From Streptomyces sp. Je 1-369 (GTDB lineage: Bacteria > Actinomycetota > Actinomycetes > Streptomycetales > Streptomycetaceae): a stretch of 64,000 nt of DNA. The stretch spans positions 7,986,515 to 8,050,514 of the forward strand of contig NZ_CP101750.1 in NCBI RefSeq assembly GCF_026810505.1. The letters run 5' to 3'. The position numbers were made by a program, and so were the translations under genes. The notes beneath the pieces were generated by a model. The model ran no database searches, was not told where the DNA came from, and saw only the letters and a list, made by a program, of their open reading frames with translations. This document shows positions 37,216-45,397 of this stretch, piece after piece. Numbering within the stretch: the first letter of the stretch is position 1; each line of letters begins with the position of its first letter.

Positions 37216-38712
37216 ATGACGGTGACAGACGAAAGCCAGGAGGGGCGCGCCGACTACACGGCGTACGGCCCCGGCATCGACCCGGACCGCCTCGCCGTCT
37301 GCCTCGGCGTGCTCGACGAGCTGGACAAACTCGACGTCGACCACCCGGACGCGATCGCCGTGCGCCGCGCCACGGCCGGGATCTACCGGACGGTGAAGCA
37401 GCGCCGCCGCCAGGAGCGCCGCGCCGCCAAGACCGCCCACGACAAGGCCGTCACCGAGGCCACCGCCACCGGCTCCGCGCAGCGCATCGACGACGAGACC
37501 GAGGGCCTGCTGCCCCAGTCGCAGACGGAGGAGGGCAGGATCGCGGGGATACTCCAGCGCCCGCGCTCCTGCTACACCTGCAAGACCCGGTACGTGGAAG
37601 TCGACTACTTCTACCACCAGCTCTGTCCCGACTGCGCCGCCCTGAACCGCACCAAGCGCGACGCCCGCACCGACCTCACCGGCAAGCGCGCCCTGCTCAC
37701 CGGCGGCCGCGCCAAGATCGGCATGTACATCGCGCTCCGCCTCCTGCGCGACGGCGCCCACACGACGATCACCACCCGGTTCCCCAAGGACGCCATCCGC
37801 CGCTTCAAGGCGATGGACGACTCGGCGGACTGGCTCCACCGCCTGGAGGTCGTCGGCATCGACCTGCGCGACCCGGCCCAGTCCGTGGCCCTCGCCGAGC
37901 AGGTCAGCGCCGCGGGCCCGCTCGACATCCTGATCAACAACGCCACGCAGACCGTGCGCCGCCTGCCCTCCGCCTACGCCGCGCTGGTCGACGGCGAGAG
38001 CGCGCCGCTGCCCGCCGGGGAGCTGCCCGCCCACTCCGTCATCGGCGCATTCAACTCCGGCGCGGTCGACGGCCTCGCCGCGCTGCCCGTCGGCACGAGC
38101 GGCCTGGACGCGCAGAAGGTGGCCGACCTCGCCCTCGTCGCGGGCAACGCCAGCGTCGCCCGGCACCTCGACGGCACCGCCATCGACGCGGGCGGCCTCG
38201 TCCCTGACGTCGTCGACAGCAACACGTGGGTGCAGACCATCGAGCAGATCTCCCCCGTGGAGCTCCTCGAGACCCAGCTGTGCAACTACACGTCGCCGTT
38301 CATCCTCATCAGCGCGCTGCGCCCGGCCATGGCCGACGCCGCGAAGAAGGCGCGGAGCGGCCGGGCCCACATCGTCAACGTCTCGGCGATGGAGGGCGTC
38401 TTCGGCCGCGGCTACAAGGGTGCGGGGCACCCCAACACCAACGCGGCGAAGGCCGCGATGAACATGGTGACGCGCACCAGCGCCCAGGAGATGTTCCAGA
38501 CCGACGGCATCCTCATGACCTCGGTGGACACCGGCTGGATCACCGACGAGCGCCCGCACTACGACAAGCTGCGCCTCGCCGAGGAGGGCTTCCACGCCCC
38601 GCTCGACCTGATCGACGGCGCTGCACGCGTCTACGACCCGGTGGTGCGCGGCGAGGCGGGCGACGACGTGTACGGCGTCTTCCTGAAGGACTACGAGCCG
38701 GGCAAGTGGTAG
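37216..38712 (+). CDS. SDR-type oxidoreductase with zinc-ribbon-like insert and altered active site
   Basis: A 498-residue protein. The first 150 residues are helical and charged and contain a four-cysteine zinc-ribbon-like motif (CYTCKTRY then CPDC). The rest is a Rossmann-fold short-chain dehydrogenase: LTGKRALLTGGRAKIGMYIA binds the cofactor and DILINNATQ replaces the usual NNAG. The catalytic Ser is kept (HIVNVSAMEG), but in the Y-x3-K position the sequence reads HPNTNAAKAA, so Thr stands where Tyr should be. The start at 37216 has GAGGG eight bases upstream; a GTG at 37189 is an alternative. The function is unknown. Confidence 0.8.
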   Translation: MTVTDESQEGRADYTAYGPGIDPDRLAVCLGVLDELDKLDVDHPDAIAVRRATAGIYRTVKQRRRQERRAAKTAHDKAVTEATATGSAQRIDDETEGLLPQSQTEEGRIAGILQRPRSCYTCKTRYVEVDYFYHQLCPDCAALNRTKRDARTDLTGKRALLTGGRAKIGMYIALRLLRDGAHTTITTRFPKDAIRRFKAMDDSADWLHRLEVVGIDLRDPAQSVALAEQVSAAGPLDILINNATQTVRRLPSAYAALVDGESAPLPAGELPAHSVIGAFNSGAVDGLAALPVGTSGLDAQKVADLALVAGNASVARHLDGTAIDAGGLVPDVVDSNTWVQTIEQISPVELLETQLCNYTSPFILISALRPAMADAAKKARSGRAHIVNVSAMEGVFGRGYKGAGHPNTNAAKAAMNMVTRTSAQEMFQTDGILMTSVDTGWITDERPHYDKLRLAEEGFHAPLDLIDGAARVYDPVVRGEAGDDVYGVFLKDYEPGKW

Positions 38713-38779
38713 CCGACTAGGACCGTGCTGGTCGGCTGAGACCCCTGTCTCAGCATTCGGATGGTCGACGAAAGTTTCC

Positions 38780-38836
38780 GGGCAGCCGGTCCGGACCGCC
38801 TCGCACGGGGCGCTCCGGACCGGCTGCCCCTTTTTT
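38780..38836 (+). terminator. rho-independent terminator with T-run
   Basis: A perfect 16-bp stem (38780-38795 with 38814-38829) is followed by C and six T residues at 38831-38836, an unusually textbook terminator for Streptomyces. Confidence 0.93.
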
Positions 38837-39246
38837 CGCCAGTCGTGACCGGGCGTGTGCTCGCGGTCACCGGTTGACCGCGCGGCACCCCAACACCCGC
38901 CGCTGTCACGGTTGGTGGCGGAGTTGCGCCGGTACGTGTCCGCCGCCGCCGGGGCGCTGTCGGCCGCGGGTCCCGTTCGGTTCCTGGGGCGCCCTGACCC
39001 CCGGCGTCTCACGCGGCCGCTTCCTGCGGCGTTGTCCGGATTCCACCCCGACTCAGGTCCCCATCGAGCGAGGCGGCGCTCATTTGGTTAATGTAGTGCG
39101 AACGGGCGGCCACGAGAGATCCACAAACGTCCCTCGGCCGCTCCGGGGACAGGCCGGCAACCACGGCCGCGGTCCCGCCAGAGAACGGCGCCACCGCGAC
39201 CGAACTGCCCCTAGTCCTTCCGTTACGCGACACAAAGGAGTGCGCG
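38837..39246. other. upstream region of the 57-residue gene
   Basis: About 410 bp without a supported gene, except for the palindrome at 38862-38882. A local AT-rich patch at about 39082-39096 (TTTGGTTAATGTAGT) is a plausible -10 region for the small gene downstream. Confidence 0.4.
38862..38882. promoter_or_regulatory. CGCGGTCA-CCGGT-TGACCGCG inverted repeat
   Basis: Perfect 8-bp arms with a 5-bp centre in the gene-free region after the terminator. Candidate operator; no evidence which protein binds. Confidence 0.35.
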
Positions 39247-39420
39247 GTGACACCAGATCTGACGAAGCACGAAAAGCGACCGGCGGAACGCGGCGGCGAG
39301 CGGGCCGGACGGCCCCACAAGCTCCGCAACCTGGAGGCGTGGGCCAAGGCGGCCCCCATCCGTCTGGCCGGCTACGAGGACGACCTCGCCGAGCCGCACA
39401 TCCTCCCCGGTATCGACTGA
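39247..39420 (+). CDS. small 57-residue protein of unknown function
   Basis: A GTG six bases after AAAGGAG opens a 57-residue frame. The first half is polar and basic (TPDLTKHEKRPAERGGERAG); the second is mixed and ends with acidic and hydrophobic residues (LAGYEDDLAEPHILPGID). There is no signal peptide, Cys or membrane helix. A hairpin with 8-bp arms follows the stop. The leader-like first half and distinct tail would fit a peptide precursor, but no processing enzyme is next to it, so a small regulatory or structural protein is equally possible. Confidence 0.6.
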   Translation: MTPDLTKHEKRPAERGGERAGRPHKLRNLEAWAKAAPIRLAGYEDDLAEPHILPGID

Positions 39421-39872
39421 GTCGCAACCGGCCCGGTACCGCACCGGCCCGCTTCGCCACGTGCCCCCTGTCCTTGACGACCGGGGGCACAGGTGTGTCC
39501 GGCCCCGTCATCGCTTGATCCGCGAGGTACTCCTGCCACTGGCGGGCATCGAGGTGGGCCAGGCGCGACTGGTGAGACCCGCGTTGACACGTGGGGGAGC
39601 GGGTGACTGTAATGGTGCTCGTGCCGCGTGGCGCCGACCAAAGAGCAGTGGGCAGGTCGGTGACCGGGCGAGCACCTTCGCTCAAGGACGACGCCGATGA
39701 CTACGTCATGAGTTCTTGCTCCCAGGCCATCGCCTGACCCGCGCGCTTTTGCGCGTCCTCCGGCCACGCCTCACGCGTGGCCGTGACTCCCCCTCATCCA
39801 CGCCGTGGTGAACGCGGTCGGCCGACGCTGCCGACGCGGTCCCGCGCACCCGTACGGAGATGCGACACCGTC
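39421..39872. other. gene-free region with a hairpin
   Basis: Contains the inverted repeat GTGCCCCC (39461-39468) / GGGGGCAC (39483-39490), a likely terminator of the small gene. I see no coding frame or RNA gene in the rest. Confidence 0.45.
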
Positions 39873-40778
39873 ATGCCCACACCCTTCAACCAGTCCGTCG
39901 TCGACGAGTTCCGAGCGAACGGCGGAAAGGTCGGCGGCCCCTTCGAGGGCGGCGACCTCCTCCTGCTCACCACCACCGGCGCACGGTCCGGCAAGCAGCA
40001 CACGACCCCGCTCGGCTACGTCCGCGACGGCGGCCTGCTCCTGGTCATCGGGTCGAACCTCGGCGGCCCGCGCCACCCCGACTGGTACCACAACGTCCTC
40101 GCCCACCCCACGGTGAACGTCGAGCTCGGCACCGAGGCGTTCGAGGCCGTCGCCGTTCCCGCCGAAGGGGAGCGGCGCGAGCGGCTCTTCGAGCGGATCG
40201 TGGCCGCCGACCCCGGCTACGGCGAGTACCAGGCGCGGACGGACCGGGTCCTGCCCGTGGTCGTCCTGGAACGGCCACCGCACGAGGCGGACATCCCGGA
40301 GGACGCCTCCAACTTCGCCGAGAAGATGGTTCAGGTGCACCTCTGGCTGCGTGGTCAGCTGCGCCACGTACGCGACGAGACCGACGCGTACTTCGCGGCG
40401 CTCGCCGCGCACCGGGGGCCGGGCGCCCCGCCGTCACCCGGCCTCGGGCTGCAGATCCGCCAGCACTGCCTGGCGTTCTGCGACGCCCTGGAGTTCCACC
40501 ACCGTGGTGAGGACGCGCACCTCTTCCCGACCATGGTGGGGTATCACCCCGAGCTGCGCGACACCTTCGACCGGCTCGCCGGGGAACACCGGAAGATCGC
40601 CCGTCTCCAGGGCGAACTCGCCGCGCTCCTCGCGGACGTCAACGGCGCGGACCCCGTAGGGTTCCGTGCCGAACTCGCCCGCATGGCGGAGGAGCTGACG
40701 GCCCACCTCGACCACGAGGAGGAGTCGCTACTTCCGATTCTCGCCGGGCTCCCATGGCCTCCCGGGCCGCCCGCCTGA
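39873..40778 (+). CDS. deazaflavin-dependent nitroreductase fused to a hemerythrin-like domain
   Basis: A 301-residue two-domain protein. Residues 1-135 belong to the F420-dependent Ddn-type nitroreductase family (GDLLLLTTTGARSGKQHTTP, HPDWYHNVLAHPTVNVELG). About 145-295 is a hemerythrin HHE domain with the di-iron ligand pattern (VQVHLWLRGQLRHVRDE, LEFHHRGEDAHLFP, AHLDHEEESLLPIL). The ATG at 39873 follows CGGAG. It may couple an F420-linked redox reaction to oxygen, NO or iron sensing. The fusion is convincing because both domains are complete and in one frame. Confidence 0.88.
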   Translation: MPTPFNQSVVDEFRANGGKVGGPFEGGDLLLLTTTGARSGKQHTTPLGYVRDGGLLLVIGSNLGGPRHPDWYHNVLAHPTVNVELGTEAFEAVAVPAEGERRERLFERIVAADPGYGEYQARTDRVLPVVVLERPPHEADIPEDASNFAEKMVQVHLWLRGQLRHVRDETDAYFAALAAHRGPGAPPSPGLGLQIRQHCLAFCDALEFHHRGEDAHLFPTMVGYHPELRDTFDRLAGEHRKIARLQGELAALLADVNGADPVGFRAELARMAEELTAHLDHEEESLLPILAGLPWPPGPPA

Positions 40779-40785
40779 CGCCGGG

Positions 40786-41835
40786 TCACGCCCTGGCCCG
40801 CCCCGTGCTCTCGCGTTCGATGAGTCGCGGCAGCGGGACCTGGACCGTCGCCGCGGGACCGTCGTCCAACAGGGCGAGGAGCTCGCGGGCGGCGGTCCTG
40901 CCGAAGGACACCGTGTCCCGCGAGAGGGCCGTCAGCCACGGGTGCACCATGCGGCACAGCGCCGAGTCCTCCCAGGCGACCACCGACACGTCGTCAGGGA
41001 CCGTGAAGCCGAGGGAGGACGCCGCGGCGACCCCGGCGACGGCCATCACGTCGTTGTCGTAGACCAGCGCCGTCGGGGGTTCCGCCGACTCCAGGACCCG
41101 CCGGGTCGCGGCGGCGCCCTCGGTGTCGGAGTAGTCCGTCGTCACCGAGCGGACCCCCGACAGGCCGCGGCCCGCCGCCTCGACGCGCAGCGTGCGGATG
41201 CGGCGCTCGGTGTGCGCGAGCCCTTCGAGGCCCGCGATGTGCACGATGCGGCGGTGCCCGAGCGCATGCAGATGGCCCACGACCGAGGCCATCGCGCCCG
41301 CGTCGTCAGCCCACACCGTGGACAGGCCCGGATGGCCCGCCTCCGGATCGGGCACGCCGCCCGTCACCACCGCGGGCAGCCCCAGCTCGTCAAGGAGCGC
41401 GGGCCGCGGGTCGTCCGTGCGCGGGTCCACCACGAGGACGCCGTCGACCCGGTGCTCCGCCCACCAGCGGCGATAGACCGCGCACTCGGCGTCCACGTCC
41501 TCCACGACCTGGAAGAGCAGCCCCAAGTGCCGCTCCGCGAGGACCTCCTGGACCCCGGAGATCAGCTGCAGGAAGAACGAGTCGACGCCCAGCGTCGCCG
41601 CGGGCCGCGCCACCACCAGGCCCACCGTCGCCGAGCCCTCGCCGGACAGGGCGCGCGCCGCCGTGCTGGGCCGCCAGCCCAGCTGCTCGGCGACCCTGCG
41701 CACCCGGTCACGGGTGATGTCGGAGACGCCGGGCCGGTCGTTGAGCGCGAAGGAGACGGCGCTCTCGGAGACCCCGGCGCGGCGCGCGATGTCCTTCATG
41801 GTCGGCCGGCGCGCCGGTGACCGCTTGCCTTGCAC
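40786..41835 (-). CDS. LacI-family regulator of the mannoside locus
   Basis: Repressor of 349 residues with the N-terminal motif TMKDIARRAGVSESAVSFAL and hinge PSTAARALSGEGSATVGLVV, then a sugar-binding core. It is read from a GTG at 41835 after AAAGGGG. It is divergent from the ABC operon, and an operator array lies between them, so autoregulation and operon control are likely. It converges on the nitroreductase-hemerythrin gene. Confidence 0.9.
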   Translation of the reverse strand: MQGKRSPARRPTMKDIARRAGVSESAVSFALNDRPGVSDITRDRVRRVAEQLGWRPSTAARALSGEGSATVGLVVARPAATLGVDSFFLQLISGVQEVLAERHLGLLFQVVEDVDAECAVYRRWWAEHRVDGVLVVDPRTDDPRPALLDELGLPAVVTGGVPDPEAGHPGLSTVWADDAGAMASVVGHLHALGHRRIVHIAGLEGLAHTERRIRTLRVEAAGRGLSGVRSVTTDYSDTEGAAATRRVLESAEPPTALVYDNDVMAVAGVAAASSLGFTVPDDVSVVAWEDSALCRMVHPWLTALSRDTVSFGRTAARELLALLDDGPAATVQVPLPRLIERESTGRARA

Positions 41836-41862
41836 CCGTTGCCCCTTTCCTGGCTCCCGGAT

Positions 41863-41902
41863 ACTAATGCGCTTGAGCGCTCAGACTCTAAAGCGCATTA
41901 GT
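41863..41902. promoter_or_regulatory. LacI operator array
   Basis: Three GCGC-centred, LacI-like palindromic boxes lie in a row: TAATGCGCTTGA (41865), TTGAGCGCTCAG (41873) and TAAAGCGCATTA (41889). The outer arms form a perfect 12-bp inverted repeat (41863-41874 with 41891-41902). The site is 28 bp from the regulator start and about 210 bp from the operon start. Confidence 0.75.
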
Positions 41903-42113
41903 CATCAGCCGCAAGACTTCCAACACACCCTTCTGACCTGGTGAGTTGTGCGATCGATCGGCCGATCCTCGATTTCTGTTCCCCGAATTTCCCCGAATCC
42001 ATTGACTTTGCGCCACCGTTCCGTGCAGGGTCTGCCTCGGCGTGGATTGCCCGGTTCGGACGGTCGCAGTCACCGCCGTCTCACGCTGGGCCGAGCAAAG
42101 GAGCCGTTTCACC

Positions 42114-43412
42114 GTGCGTATCTCCCGTAACCCCCGCAGAGCGGTCGCCGCAGGCGCCGTCCTCGCCGTCCTGCTGCCGTTGAGCGCCTGTGGTGACGGA
42201 GACGACGGCGGAGGTTCGACCGACGCGTCGGGGAAGGTCGAGGGTGAGATCACCTTCCAGACCTGGAACCTGAAGGCGAACTTCAAGTCGTACTTCGAGG
42301 GCGTCGTGGACGGCTTCGAGAAGAAGTACCCGGACGCGAAGGTCCGGTGGATCGACCAGCCCGGCGAGGGCTACGCCGACAAGATCAGCGCCGACGCGGC
42401 CGCGGGCACCCTGCCCGACGTCGTCAACGTCTCGCCCGACCTCGTCGCCCCGCTCGCCAAGGCCGGCCTCGCCCTCGACCTCGACAAGTCGGCGTCGAAG
42501 TACGAGAAGGAGTACCTCCCCGGAGCCTGGAAGAGCCACCAGATACCGGGCATGGACGGCACGTACGCCTTCCCCTGGTACCTCAACACCGGCCCCCTCT
42601 TCTACAACAAGCGCCTCTTCAAGGACGCGGGCCTCGACGAGAACAAGCCCCCGACGACGTACGACGAGCTCTTCGACGACGCCCAGGAGCTGGCGGACAA
42701 GAGCGACGGCAAGGTGGCCACGCTCGCCAACGTCCCCACGATCGAGGACTTCGGGCGCTACGGCGTCCCGCTGATGAACAAGGAAGGCACCGGCTTCACC
42801 TTCAACGACGCCAAGGGCGTCGAACTCCTCACCAAGTACAAGAAGCTGTACGACGCGAAGGCCCTCGACGGGCAGGCGCTGACCGCGACACCCGAGTCCA
42901 CCGGCAAGAAGTTCCTCACCGAGGCCGTCGCCATGAACCCCGGCAGCGCCCTCGACCTGGAGAAGTTCAAGAAGGAAGCGCCGCGGCTGTACGAGAACAT
43001 CGGCATCACGCCGCAGATCAGCAGCACCGGCAAGGACAACATGTACGTCATGGGCGTCATGGTGAACACCAAGACGAAGCAGACGCCCGCCGCCGTCGCC
43101 TTCGCGCACTACGTCACCGACGCCCAGCGCCAGATGGAGTTCGCCAAGAAGGTCGCGATCTTCCCGAGCACCGAGGGGTCCCTCGACGACCCGTACTTCA
43201 CCAAGCAGGACGGCAAGGACGAGACGCGCGTCCGTGTCGCCGCCGCCAAGTCCATCAAGACCGCGGTGAACTACACCCCCGTGCTCTTCAGCGAGCAGAT
43301 GAAGGTCGAGCTGCGCAACTCCGTCGCCAGGGCGCTGCAAGGCAAGCAGAGCCCCAAGGAAGCACTTGACAACGCTGTCAAGAACTGCGACCGGCTGCTG
43401 CAGCAGAGCTGA
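42114..43412 (+). CDS. sugar-binding lipoprotein of an ABC importer (family 1 SBP)
   Basis: Extracytoplasmic binding protein of 432 residues. A lipoprotein signal ends LLPLSAC (Cys about residue 26); a Gly/Ser/Asp linker and the MalE-like fold follow (EITFQTWNLKANFKSYFEGV, PWYLNTGPLFYNKRLF, NPGSALDLEKF). The GTG at 42114 lies 10 bases after AAAGGAG; an earlier start lacks support. It heads an operon with two MalF/MalG-type permeases and two glycosidases. No ATPase gene is present, as is usual in Streptomyces, where MsiK serves many importers. Confidence 0.92.
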   Translation: MRISRNPRRAVAAGAVLAVLLPLSACGDGDDGGGSTDASGKVEGEITFQTWNLKANFKSYFEGVVDGFEKKYPDAKVRWIDQPGEGYADKISADAAAGTLPDVVNVSPDLVAPLAKAGLALDLDKSASKYEKEYLPGAWKSHQIPGMDGTYAFPWYLNTGPLFYNKRLFKDAGLDENKPPTTYDELFDDAQELADKSDGKVATLANVPTIEDFGRYGVPLMNKEGTGFTFNDAKGVELLTKYKKLYDAKALDGQALTATPESTGKKFLTEAVAMNPGSALDLEKFKKEAPRLYENIGITPQISSTGKDNMYVMGVMVNTKTKQTPAAVAFAHYVTDAQRQMEFAKKVAIFPSTEGSLDDPYFTKQDGKDETRVRVAAAKSIKTAVNYTPVLFSEQMKVELRNSVARALQGKQSPKEALDNAVKNCDRLLQQS

Positions 43413-43432
43413 GACCAGGAACCGGTACCGCC

Positions 43433-44404
43433 ATGAAGAGCACCACCGCCTCCCAGGCCGCCCCCACCGACCTCGCCACCGCGGGCGCCGCACGCAAGGA
43501 GCCGCGCCCCCACGGGCGCGGCCCCCGCCGCGGCATCCGCCGCCAACTGCCCACCAGTCCCTGGCTGTTCGCGGCGCCCGGCCTCGCGATCGTCGGCATC
43601 TTCATCCTCTATCCGTTCCTCAGCACCCTGAACAACGCGTTCACCGACAAGCGGACCCTCATCGAGGGCGACTACGTCGGCTTCGCCAACTTCCAGGAGC
43701 TGTGGCACGACGAGATGTTCTGGATCGGCCTGCGCAACAGCACGCTGTACGTCCTCGGGGTCGTGCCCGCGCTCGTCATCCTGCCGCTGCTGCTCGCCCT
43801 GCTCGTCCAGAAGCACATCCCCGGCATCACGTTCTTCCGCTCCGCCTTCTACACCCCGGTGGTCGCATCCATCGTCGTGGTCGGCCTGATCTGGGTGTGG
43901 ATGCTCGACGAACGGGGCCTGGTCAACGCCCTGCTGGAGGCGGTGGGCGTCGGCAAGGCCGGCTTCCTCAGCGACCAGTGGCTCCTCCTCCTGAGCGCCA
44001 TGACGGTCACGGTCTGGAAGGGCCTCGGCTACTACATGATCATTTATCTCGCGGCGCTCGCCAACGTGCCCCGCGAGCTCCACGAGGCCGCGGCCGTCGA
44101 CGGAGCGGGTGCCGTACGCCGCTTCTTCAGCGTCACCGTCCCCGCCGTGCGCTCCACCATGGTGCTCGTCGCCGCCCTCTCCTCGGTCGCCGCGTTCAAG
44201 GTGTTCTCCGAGGTCTACCTGATGGCGGGGCCCACCGGCGGCCCCGCGGGCGAGGACACCACCCTCGTCATGCTCGTCCAGCGCGTCGGCACCGGCCTGA
44301 CCGGGCGCGTCGGCTACGCCTCGGCCATCTCCGTCGTCGTCTTCGTCGTCACCGTCGCGCTCATGCTGCTCGTCCTGCGGGCGGACCGGAAGGAGGACGC
44401 GTGA
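43433..44404 (+). CDS. sugar ABC importer permease (MalF type)
   Basis: Membrane subunit of 323 residues with six predicted helices after a basic N-terminal tail. The EAA loop that docks the ATPase is EAAAVDGAGAVRRFFSVTVP. The stop overlaps the next start (GTGA). Partner of the following MalG-type permease. Confidence 0.92.
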   Translation: MKSTTASQAAPTDLATAGAARKEPRPHGRGPRRGIRRQLPTSPWLFAAPGLAIVGIFILYPFLSTLNNAFTDKRTLIEGDYVGFANFQELWHDEMFWIGLRNSTLYVLGVVPALVILPLLLALLVQKHIPGITFFRSAFYTPVVASIVVVGLIWVWMLDERGLVNALLEAVGVGKAGFLSDQWLLLLSAMTVTVWKGLGYYMIIYLAALANVPRELHEAAAVDGAGAVRRFFSVTVPAVRSTMVLVAALSSVAAFKVFSEVYLMAGPTGGPAGEDTTLVMLVQRVGTGLTGRVGYASAISVVVFVVTVALMLLVLRADRKEDA

Positions 44405-45342
44405 CCACCATCGACGGCGGTGCGCGCCACGAGACCCGTACCGACAAGTCCCGTAAGGCCCGCAAGGCTCGCAAGTCGAAGCCGCGCCGTATGCGGATCA
44501 CCGACGAGAACGGCCGCAGGATGCCCGTCTGGGAGATCGTCCTGCGCTACCTCCTCCTCATCGCGGTCCTCGCGCTGATGATCGGCCCGTTCCTGTGGCA
44601 GCTGTCCACCGCACTCAAGGGCCCGCACGAGAACATCTTCAGCTCGCCGCCGAAGTTCCTGCCCGCCGACCCGACCCTGCACAACTTCGAACGCGTCGCC
44701 GACACCATCCCCGTCTGGGACTACGCGCTCAACTCGCTCAAGGTGGCCGCCGCCAACGTCGTCACCAACTGCGTCGGCGCCGCCCTCGCCGGGTACGCCC
44801 TGGCACGCCTGCGCTACCGCGGCCGCAAGGCGGCCACGATCGTCTTCATCCTGGCCATGCTGGTGCCCGTCGAAGGCATCATCATCGCCCAGTTCACCAC
44901 CATGCGTGAGCTCGGTCTGAACAACACCCTCATCGGTGTGCTGCTGCCCGGCTGCGTCTCCGCACTCAACGTCCTGCTGATGCGCAACGCCTTCCTCAAC
45001 GTGCCGTACGAGATCGAGGAAGCGGCTTTTGTCGACGGCGCGAACGTGTGGCAGCGGTTCCTGCGCATCGCGCTGCCCGCCGTCAAGGGCACCCTCGCCG
45101 TCGTCGCGATCTTCGCTTTCATGGGGGCCTGGGACGACTTCCTGTGGCCGCTGATCGTACTCAGCGACCCGGACCGGTTCACCCTCACCATCGGCCTCAA
45201 CTACCTGCACGGCACGTTCGCCAACGACGAGCGCCTCGTCGCCGCGGGCACCGTCATCGCCGTACTCCCGCTGATCATCCTCTTCGCCTGTCTGCAGCGG
45301 TACTTCTTCCGCGGCGTGGGCGAGGGCGCGGTCAAGGGCTGA
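44401..45342 (+). CDS. sugar ABC importer permease (MalG type)
   Basis: Membrane subunit of 313 residues, six helices, with EAA loop EEAAFVDGANVWQRFLRIAL and the MalG C-terminus. A lysine/arginine-rich N-terminal stretch of about 45 residues precedes the first helix. The GTG start overlaps the upstream stop by four bases, which fixes it. Confidence 0.92.
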   Translation: MTTIDGGARHETRTDKSRKARKARKSKPRRMRITDENGRRMPVWEIVLRYLLLIAVLALMIGPFLWQLSTALKGPHENIFSSPPKFLPADPTLHNFERVADTIPVWDYALNSLKVAAANVVTNCVGAALAGYALARLRYRGRKAATIVFILAMLVPVEGIIIAQFTTMRELGLNNTLIGVLLPGCVSALNVLLMRNAFLNVPYEIEEAAFVDGANVWQRFLRIALPAVKGTLAVVAIFAFMGAWDDFLWPLIVLSDPDRFTLTIGLNYLHGTFANDERLVAAGTVIAVLPLIILFACLQRYFFRGVGEGAVKG

Positions 45343-45397
45343 GGCCCCGCCCCACGATCCGCCGCGCCCCCCTCATCCCCCAGAACCAGGATCCGCC

